Shown piece after piece: positions 55,301 to 64,000 of a DNA stretch of 64,000 nucleotides (the first letter of the stretch is position 1; every line of letters begins with the position of its first letter). Below the pieces are notes generated by a model, which was not told the origin of the DNA, searched no databases, and saw only the letters and a list, made by a program, of their open reading frames with translations. The stretch covers positions 1-64,000 of the forward strand of contig JNDT01001822.1 of the NCBI GenBank assembly GCA_000697055.1, read 5' to 3'. A program made the position numbers and the translations under genes. Source of the stretch: Saksenaea vasiformis B4078. Taxonomy: Eukaryota > Mucoromycota > Mucoromycetes > Mucorales > Saksenaeaceae.

Positions 55301-58051
55301 TTGTCTTTCTTGGCGTAAACTTAGTGGGCCATCAATGCAAAATAATGTTTAGTTGGCGGGGACGTTTCTTCCAGATACTTTGGGTTACCCTTCTAGTCCG
55401 TTCTACAGTTTTGTTTACCGGTTACAATCGTTTGGTTTAGGTTAGTTATCGCAGATTTTGCCAGTTCCGCGCGTGTGCACAAATAAATCACTGCGCAAAC
55501 TGCTCATGTGTTTGCCTAAACAGGATTTATTCCAACTGAAAAGGAAATAGAACCTACACTACAGTTCCCTGTCGTTGGTCCAAATACAACTCGCGTTTGA
55601 CTACCTTTGTCATATAGACATCGACTTCAACGCTGACCGATGTTACGCTTTTCGTCGGAAGGATCCTACACCCACCGGAAAGGGAAGTAGTAAATTGTTG
55701 TTCTTGATCTCCAAAGGTCTAGAATGTTGAGTTTAGTTAAAATTTTTTATTTGTTTCTGAGAATCAGAAAAGTTACAAAGAAGAAGACAAGCAAACATCA
55801 GCGGATACGGCTAAAGGTCCTGGTATGTGGCAAGGCGTTTTGCGTCTGCCGTAGCGTCAAATAAAACTAGGTCATCGCTTTCCATTCTTTGCAAGTTGTT
55901 AAAGGTTGCTGAGAAACAACCGATGATACACCCAATTATAAGGTTCTAACGCGGTGTAAAGACTAGCTTTTAATTGCATCATTTCATTTAGTGAATGATG
56001 AAGTGTTTCTGCATGCCGTACCACTTGAACAACATTGACTAGCTGTCTACAAAAGCCGTTCTCCTCTTCAATACTTGTTACGGCACACGTTGAGTCCTTT
56101 GTTACCGAAGGATATTGTCACGCTTTATAGAAGAGGATAGTGCGAGTCTCAATCAGATCTTCCACACTGAGAGACCGAAAAGCAGCCAGAACAATAAGTC
56201 CAGATTATGTCGGTATGGACTGCACACAAACGGAAAAGTCTTATGACACAAAGTGTACATTGCATCATTTTCTTCATTGCCGGCAATGCAGAAGTTCACT
56301 GCAACAAATAATCCGCACAACCTAATGAACATGTTTGTCATTTGTGACACTTAATAGCTTGTTCAATACATTAGGTAAGCTTAACTCATGTCTATCGCCT
56401 GATATTGACGTAGTGTCAGTTAAGTTCTTAAATAGTTGACGTCTTTCCTGAGAACAGGACAGTTAGTAATAATTAATACGAACGTAGAATTCTGTGCTGG
56501 GTCTGAGTGTCGATAGAAAGGTTAACGGAATCCTGCAAACGTGCCGAGAATTACCAAAAAAAATAACAAAATTTTGTTGTATTGTCCGCTGATGATTTCA
56601 TGGGCTCCGCCAAAGTTCCCTCACGGGGCTAATGAACACGGTTGCAGGTCCTGCGTCAACTAAACAAAACATCATCATTACCTGAATAACGCATAGGGCT
56701 GATGGTAAAATAACTAGTAGTACTTGGAACACCGCTTTTGGTGATTTAAATGCTGTTCTATAAACAGTAACCTCGGAAGGATGGAGCTTTATCTACATGG
56801 CATAAAGCTTGTCTTTGGAGGCAAAATTTGCACTATTTTTCGGGTTTTTCTTTTGAGATGAACGCTAGTCTCGACAATGAAGCGACTAATCGTGCTATCC
56901 GATCCATGGAGGTCAGCAAGAAAAGGATATTGGTTCCACAATGTTGGAGAACACCCGTCTCAGGGAGGGGTATCAATCGGATCAAAAACTAGCAGCACGT
57001 CGCACAGTACTTGGGGGATTCGTGAGCTTTTGACGGCATGCTTTCCCGTGAGCGGTGTTTCATCGATTGTGCCGTTCATATGCTGTGGCCCGTCATGAAG
57101 CAAATTTCCGGTTTCTGAGTATGTGCAGTGGCTCTCAACAACCTTGACCAACCTCATACCAACAACTCAGCTACTCGGGTCCCTTGCTGCTAGGGATGAT
57201 TCAAATTTATAGCGTATGTGCTATTAGCAAACATGTATGCACAACACGCTACCGAGGGATCTTCATTCGATCAAACAAACAAACAGCAAGCTTCTGTCAT
57301 CTGTAGAACATCTATGAATAAGAAAAAAAAATTTTTTTTCTGGCTGACTCTATTTACATAATACGCTGATTTTGTGGTTTCTAAGGGTAATGCTTTTAGA
57401 TAAGAAATATCGCCGTGAGATGACATTCTATGTACTTTTACTATACAATGCCTTCTAAATCTCGCTTACCCATCAGCTGTAATTGTTTGTTTTCAAAGAC
57501 GGTAACACAAAATGTAGGTAACTCAGACTGATTGGCTCGCTTCTCTTATCGAGATCTCAAACGGAAAGAACCTTCTGTCACGTCGGATGTGGAATTTGGT
57601 ATCATCCATGGAAACTCCATGCAGCTGTGTATTCTGTTGATACAAATCTATAAATCTCATGGATCGTGGTTTAGGGTTTAAAACTATGTCAATACCTGGC
57701 TAAGTTATATAATTTGGTCCCAAATGTTAATTTCGGACTAGATACCGTCAACTTGTTTAGAAATGTCCGCAAAAAAGAGCTTAATTTGTAGTATCCATAA
57801 ATAGAAAGGCATAATGAAGAGAATAGATGCAAAACAACAAATAAGGGTAGCATGGATATCTATAGGGCATTTTTACAAGGAATAAAATAAAAAAATGGGC
57901 ATATTGGTACAAAAAAATTGGGGCAATAAACTGTAGGTTATGAAACAATGGTCTTAAGCAAGGCGATGAATCTCTATGTATATGTATATAGTGTGTGTAA
58001 GTGAAAGGAATGCGTTGGGGTTTTTTTAGGGACTGGATAGAATGAACATGT
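49309..58051. other. gene desert, 8.7 kb
   Basis: The first 150 bases are the PKA promoter and 5' UTR, with a probable UTR intron near 49325-49370. Beyond that no gene was supported on either strand. Open frames are short and without motifs; the longest (+ 49406-49948) is biased and starts in the PKA leader. No tRNA-like cloverleaf, rRNA or obvious transposase was recognised. It may be ancient, decayed transposon DNA. Confidence 0.45.
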
Positions 58052-60388
58052 CTAACATTCCTCTTCGTCAGTATCCATTTTATCGGATGGCAAGTGTATC
58101 GACGGTGGTGTTGCAAATCTTTCTAGTCTGGGGGTGTCTTTGACGATAGATCTTAACACACGGTTCTGAACCATAAAAAGGTCTGTAAGACGTGATGCTG
58201 AAAAAAGAAACATGAAGCCTACCTCAACGATCAGATCACGATTCTTGCGTTGGCTCCGTTCCAGGTGGGCTTGTAATTCTTCCACTTTGCTTGTGAGATC
58301 ATCTATTGTTTTCTGCATTTCCGTCATGCGATCAGAATCAGCCGAAAGCGAAGGAATAAGTTGTTTGGGAGACGTAAACCTGGGCGATGGTTGTTTGTAA
58401 GGTGGTAGCGTATGTTGTTTGAAGTCCATGCTATAGGGAGACATAAAGTGTTTGACCAGATCGTCTATTCCTCGCGAAGGAGAGATCGAAGAGTCCCGAT
58501 AAGATGGGGCTTCTGACTTGGCGAGTATGGCTGGCGCAGAGTTGCAGGAACTCTGGGCCGCAAGCACGGCAATGTCTTTGCAGCTGGTAACGGACAGTGG
58601 TGGTATGGGTGGCCGATCCTTTTCCGGCATGAGAGGCGGCGGTTCTCTTTTGATCGGTGAAGTTGTCTTGCTTTCCTCTTGTTGTTTTTCATTTGTCTCT
58701 GAAACTTCGAATTTCATCGTGTCCGTGAGGGGTGGCAAAGAGCCTTCTGTAACACTGCTGGATTTTGTAGCTCTTTCGGGATTGTGCATTGTTCGTAAAT
58801 GGCGCAGCAATGCATCTTTCCGAGAACAGGCTTTGTTGCATCGAGGACATGTGTAAACTTTGCTGTTTTTCGCGTGCGTCCACATGTGGCGTTTGAGTTC
58901 TTGCTGTCGCCCAAATTCCATTGAGCATTTTGGGCAACTGCGTGGTGACGATGAACTTGTTTGCTGTTGACGCTGCTCACGATCGAGATGACTTGTTGTT
59001 GTTGTTGTTACGTTAGTGGAAGGCTTTCTGTCTGGCGTATCTGGCACAACAGGAGGTGCTTCGGAGGAATAAAAAACAGATGCATGTCCTGTGGCGTCCT
59101 GTCTTTTGGCGTTTGTATCCACTGAAAAAGTCATGATCATGGGTTTATCAACAGTTGAAAACGACGACGACGTGAGCTCCGACGTAGATCTAGTGGGTGT
59201 GCAAGCAGATTCCTCAACAGAGAAGTGGCGTGTTACATTCTCTTGCTTTTTCTCGCACGTAGGTTCAGTCAGCGAAGGAGAGAGCTGTATACCTTTCAGT
59301 TGTGCCGCCGATGACAGTGGCGTTGCGCTGGGATTGCTTGGCGCTTGGCAATTATCTTCGGCGACCAGATCGCTTCCTTTCTCATCCAGCTGACGTTGCA
59401 CTGGCGACACTTGATTATCCACAGTGCTGGTTTTTGTCTCACGATGAAATTGTTGCTTAACGTTACATGATATGCTCCCATCAGCTTTTTGGTGGCGATT
59501 TAGCGCATCCTGGCGGGAAAATTGCCGAGTGCATACTTCACACACGAAAGGCTTGACGCCCGTATGCATTCGCTGATGACGCTTAAGATCATGCAAACGA
59601 CGGAAACTTTTTGCACATTTGTCACACTTTTGAAAGGATAAGGATGGGTTACAAATCAGGGTCAAACCGTACCTTAAATGGACGTTCTAACGAATGGGTG
59701 GCAAGGTGCGATTTGAGGTTGTGCTGACGGTTAAACTTTCGGCCGCATTTAGGACAGGCATACGGTTTGTGGAAAGCGGCACCACTGCTACTGACGGTGG
59801 TGGTTGGGCTTTGTGGCGAATGTGGGGACGAGGGGGATGGAACTTTTTCCAGGGAAAAAGTGTATAAACCAGCTTGTACAGACGGAGGCGATAGACTCGA
59901 TGCTGTGTGCAACAAATGATAGAAAGACATGAGTTCGTGTTCGTTCAAAAGAACATCTGAATCCTCAGGTGATGTCTCACCATTATGCATCTTCACTGCT
60001 GTATACAGTAAAGTGCGAGGGTTCTATCTTTGTAGTTACCTTGGAATGGAGATTGACTCACGTTAGCGTTCGATACAGTAGGCGCATCCTTATCCAATGA
60101 ACTAAAATGCTTCACAGGGATGAATTCTCTATCTTCTTCTACGACAAGTTCTGGTGGCGAAGAGACGAAAACTTGTGAATGTGGTGGCGCATCCTTGCCT
60201 ACAAGGTCGGAAGATGAAATTGTAGTGGGCCGGAATCTCCCGGCTTCGTCGTTTAGGATAGAGACTGAGGTGAAGTTGTGTTTTCTTTGGTCCGGGGATT
60301 GTGGTACAGCTGAATGATAGCTTTGGACAGTACATCCAGTATGCAAAGGGGAAAAGGAAATGGGGTTGCGGTGATGCACGTCTTCCAT
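58052..60388 (-). CDS. C2H2 zinc-finger transcription factor, four exons
   Basis: Exons 60388-60040, 59995-59673, 59626-58223, 58165-58052; 729 residues. Five or six C2H2 fingers: YACPKCGRKFNRQHNLKSHL, then CDKCAKSFRRLHDLKRHQRM, FVCEVCTRQFSRQDALNRHQ, and later CPKCSMEFGRQQELKRHMWT and YTCPRCNKACSRKDALLRHL. The first pair is linked by TGVKPF-type linkers, typical of DNA-binding arrays. A C-terminal coiled coil (TEMQKTIDDLTSKVEELQAH ... NRDLIVENRVLRSIV) may dimerise; it is continuous only with the 57-nt last intron removed. Long Ser/Pro-rich linkers separate the parts. The start follows a TATA box (TATAAAAGG). Nuclear regulator; targets unknown. Confidence 0.85.
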
Positions 60389-60451
60389 TTTTTTCTTTTC
60401 TACAAAAGAGGAGACAGCGAAGGGATTTCTGTTTTGGGAAACTCTCGACCT

Positions 60452-60460
60452 CCTTTTATA
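60452..60460 (-). promoter_or_regulatory. TATA box of the C2H2 factor gene
   Basis: TATAAAAGG on minus, 64 bases before the ATG at 60388. This supports that ATG rather than the upstream GTG-opened frame, which starts before the box. Confidence 0.55.
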
Positions 60461-62036
60461 CTGTTGCGCCACACGGACCTTTAGAATCGGGGTCCAGTTA
60501 TTTGATACTTTATGATTCAGATCTTCTATCGTTTCTCTTCCTTACTGTTTTCTCATAGTTACAGACTAATCTCTCTTCTTTTTCTCTTTATTTCTCTTGG
60601 TTTTTTTTTTCTCTGTCGAGCCACTTAGTGCCACTTGAAGATTTTATGCGTATCAACCGAGTCATCAACTCAGCTCCGAATAATTATTAATGGAGTCAAT
60701 TAAATGTCATGCTGAGGTAATTGGTCGGCTCCTCCACCTACTTTATAGACATATTCGTGGTGCACCAAATTTAAACAATCCGCCTTTGGGTAACTCAGAG
60801 CGCGGTGTTAAAAAGATCCGAAACTGCGGGACTTGCGATCGGGTTTAGCATTCCACAGCAATGCGCGGTAACTGTGGGGGATAACGTTTATTCCATATCC
60901 ATAATATAGAACAAATGTAGTATTACTTGGATTATTTGTTGAGCAGACCGCCTGGATGATGAAATGAGAAAAATATAGCAGCTTCCGGCCCAATGGCTAT
61001 GCTAATCTAACTGCTGCGCGATCACATTGATGCAACTAACCATAGCCGCTTTTAAAGTATCGCGTAGCGCAGCTGTTAAAATTTATATTTGTCTCACGGT
61101 ATTTATTGGTCGTTCGTTGCCTTACGTGGCAAACTAGATTCATTTAATCTAGAGGCGAGTACTCACGACTGATAGCACAGCATGCTTTTCTGTTCATTTC
61201 CTAACATACCCAGTGACCGTGCTTTCGTGCTAAAGTATTGTTATGTGTTATTGCATGTGGACGTTTATTGCTTTGTTGTCAGTGGGCCTTATTGTTGTTG
61301 CGGTATTTTTTTATGGCAAACTTCTTCATGAATGCACAGGTTCAGTTCCTTTTGGAGGAAACTACGGAAATCAACGGAGAAACAGCATATTTCGAAATGG
61401 TGAATCACGAGACTAAACTTGCGTTTTATTGCATGCTGCGCTTTTGCTCGTAGCTAAAGTTAGAATAAAATCCCAGGTGAATGTATTTACCAGGACCCTT
61501 GAAAGCTGCAGATTTCGCATCTGTGCACCTCCTTAGCAAACTATAGAAACTGCGCTAGTTTAGCATGTAGCAATTTTAAGTTTTGCCCAGACTACTCAAA
61601 AGAAAGAACACGTACTAGAAAGCCTGTTCCCATTTGACTAAAAGATCCGAGATGACAATCAGTCACATTGGAAACCTACGGTCATTTCCTCTTCCACCGT
61701 CATGCTCCGATAGGATAACATAAAGTTTCGTTCCATAACAAAGCTCCACGTCAACTAAGTCTTGTATAACGTGGTAAGCCACTTTTCTTCTAGTCTCGTT
61801 TTAATCGGCGATCTGACATTTCATAGTCATAGGTCGCACTATGTCCGGAAATCGCAATGGTTTGGCAAAGAGAAAGAGAGCAAAGGACGGCAGTTTGATA
61901 TGTATATCATTCCCTATTCTTCTCTTTAATGCGAAAATTAGAGACTTTTCCTTTTCCAATGCTATCGCGAATTTCTCTTTCTGTTTTCATGCTCTCCGCC
62001 CGGTAATAAACAAAGGAGTAGCATTTTGGAAGCCTA
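60461..62036. other. gene-poor stretch
   Basis: T/C-rich upstream region of the zinc-finger gene to about 60630, then 1.4 kb with no supported gene, RNA or repeat. Confidence 0.45.
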
Positions 62037-62379
62037 CTATGTGCTTATTTTGATGTTGTGACCAGTTGGTTGATGATTCTTATGGTAATGACTGCCCAAG
62101 AGAGAGATCCTTCTGTGAGTCGATAGTTTACGATCTGCGGTCTCGCCTTCATGTAATGTAGGCAGTGCACTAACTTCTCTTGGAGGATGTCTATGATTAT
62201 TGTTTTCTTGTAACTTGACAAACACCAACTAACCTAACGATGTCCAACATACCAAAAGAAACCCCCAAAACATCGGCTCTTTTTTTTTTGGATTCCGTAT
62301 CCAAGGCGACACCAGCGCTATCAATGTAAATCATCGGTAGTTCCACTTTAAGGGGCACCGCCTCTTGTAGATTTTGCAT
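62037..62379 (-). CDS. weak two-exon gene, small unknown protein
   Basis: Exons 62379-62253 and 62206-62037 (46-nt GT-AG intron) give 98 residues. The start MQNLQEAVPLKVELPMIYID and GVALDTESKKKRADVLGVSF look protein-like; the second exon is His/Arg-rich (NNNHRHPPREVSALPTLHEG). The splice was chosen because it keeps frame and uses a normal GTATGT donor; reading on gives a stop after 17 codons. Size is small, family unrecognised, and it lies in a decayed region. It could be part of a mobile-element gene. Confidence 0.3.
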
Positions 62380-64000
62380 GATACTAGCGTGTTATGTGTG
62401 TGCTGAATGACGATGAGACAGATCAAGCCATGTCAAATCTCATAGTATTTATTCCATAAATACTTTTTTTCTTGCATGTTGTTTGTTTGGTTTATTCAAC
62501 AGATCAATAAAATAAATTTCACATACGGTACATGTGCGTGTTTTGCGGTCGCCTTTAGCGCAGCAATCGAGGTTGATTTTTCCATGGAAAAAATAGAAAC
62601 ATCTATAGAATTAGAAACACAAACTTGGGAACATTTGCAACCTTTTAGCACTCGTGTATTACATTATTCAGCCATTCTTTAATCATGAATCGGTAGATGT
62701 TCACATGCCATTATATAGGGTCGTTCACGTTATGACAAATAACCAAAAAACAACCCGTGAGCATCGAATGCCAGTGCGTAATTAGCGGTATCCTAGTTAG
62801 TATCCTAGTTGGTATCATTTTCCAGTCACCTGGTTGAAGCTTTCATGCAGTATCGGCGTGGCGAACACTTGTTTCATTCATTGGTCTAGGCTTTTCCCTT
62901 TTTTGAGTTACAAGCGGAGTGGATCCGTGAGGTCAGACCACCATCTAGCGCATGATAAAGTTAGTTGAGGTTACCAAACTAAGGCGTTAGATTACGCGTT
63001 TAGAGCGGCTTGTATTGAAGATGACTTATTTTCCTACAGATCCGGATTATTACTCACCGAGGCAAGCTAATTTCGGTTTCAGGGACAAGCGTGCAGCTTA
63101 CTAGTTTTGTGGAACCTTATCGACAACAGAAGAGTGTGGCTACTTACTCCAAGTATTTCCTAATTTTACTGATCTGGACCGACAAATCCTAGAATGACAT
63201 TACAGCAACTGTCACTAAATCAAAGTGAGAGCCGGCTTCCTCGTTATGGCAATAACTTGTACCGAATGGAAGGACTAGCATGGTAGTTTGCCCTTGGACC
63301 TCCGTTAATGCTTCAGTAATATACTTTTCTTTTGGACCTGTCCAAAATTATGCTTAGTACAGTTTGATTCATGTACTAATTTCTTTATACTGGACCCACG
63401 CATCGAACAGACAGAATGAGAGAAGGCAAATGCCTAACCTCAAAGCGGCAAATCCATACCCGACGGATGATCTCGGCAGCGAGATTTGACTATCTGTGCT
63501 ACTCTGACCGTGGATACCGATTACCCACTGTTAGTGCTTTTTCCAGTTGACCTGGTATGAGCTGTCTATACAGACAATGTAGTTCCTTTCGTACAGCGCA
63601 ACTATTTTTTAGTTGCGTACTATATCACGCAGGAGGTAACGTGAGGAAAGATTCATGAAACATCTTTGTGTTACAAAAGATGGAAGGATCTAAGTTTTTA
63701 CAGATAAGGGTAGATCATCATAGAAGGAGTTGTTATTCATGTTACGAAGATGACTGTAGGAATGGCATTTTTATCGGTTATAAATGATTTGATCTACATA
63801 ATTGGATTGTTTCATGATGAATAGTGGCGTATTTAATTGACTGTTTATTTTATCTGTTTTCTTCATTATATAGACAACATAAGATTTATGGATTTGATGG
63901 GATTGATTTGCATTTCTCCTTTCCTTCCATGTTATGATAGGGGTGCGTTGTTTACTGGGGAAAGGTACATATACATATTTCTCCTTTTGCTGCGTTTTAT
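62380..64000. other. gene-poor stretch to the window end
   Basis: No gene supported. A short tandem block of three TATCCTAGTTrG-like units lies at 62788-62816. The + frame at 62476-62682 has no domain. Nothing else recognised. Confidence 0.4.

Noticed and set aside
58198..58222. apparent 25-nt intron in the zinc-finger gene
   Set aside because: Removing it leaves the frame and ends soon after. The 57-nt intron 58166-58222 joins the coiled coil in register.
1..64000. tRNA, rRNA, CRISPR array or bacterial operon
   Set aside because: I scanned for T-loop-like GGTTCGA patterns, rRNA and regular spacers and found nothing convincing. The window is eukaryotic; an automated tRNA scan would be needed to be sure.

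Overview
The window is eukaryotic and fungal, most likely from the Mucoromycota (a Mucorales-type mould). The evidence is many short spliceosomal introns (mostly 44-80 nt), T/A-rich intergenic DNA, ordinary fungal housekeeping proteins (malic enzyme, PP1, PKA catalytic subunit, ALG8, Vts1, uL5, uL13), a Fanzor-type nuclease fragment, MACPF and Sel1-repeat genes, and one clear U12-type AT-AC intron, a class retained in Mucoromycota but lost from most other fungi. I resolved 58 introns by hand from reading frame, splice sites and family conservation. 54 are GT-AG, three are GC-AG (all with a GCAAGT donor) and one is AT-AC. The species cannot be named from sequence alone.

Layout. 1-700: C-terminal part of a Fanzor/TnpB-like RNA-guided nuclease cut by the window edge. 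1.2-6.2 kb: F-box-like protein, malic enzyme, a secreted Ser/Thr-rich GPI-anchored protein and a small unknown protein, all on +. 7.1-12.7 kb: three minus-strand genes (SWT1-like PIN endonuclease, homeodomain regulator, unknown single-pass membrane protein). 12.7-24.5 kb: gene-poor island with two diverged copies of a Sel1-repeat locus, both broken, another decayed gene, and one apparently intact MACPF-Sel1 fusion gene. 24.5-33 kb: PH-domain protein, PP1 phosphatase and the SAM-domain RNA-binding protein Vts1, separated by long empty stretches. 33.7-41.6 kb: ribosomal proteins uL5 and uL13, a mitochondrial PPR protein, nicotinamide riboside kinase and a secreted subtilisin. 43.7-49.3 kb: sugar transporter, ALG8 glucosyltransferase and PKA catalytic subunit, all on minus. 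49.3-58 kb: an 8.7-kb gene desert. 58-60.4 kb: a C2H2 zinc-finger regulator. 60.4-64 kb: almost empty, with one weak small gene.

How the genes relate. This is a normal fungal mosaic, not an operon or a gene cluster. Housekeeping islands with compact genes alternate with decayed, repeat-derived DNA that holds the accessory genes (Fanzor, Sel1, MACPF). The most noteworthy items are the U12 intron in ALG8, the three GC-AG introns, the Fanzor remnant, the MACPF-Sel1 fusion with its decayed Sel1 relatives, and the GPI protein whose intron sits so that retention would remove the membrane anchor.
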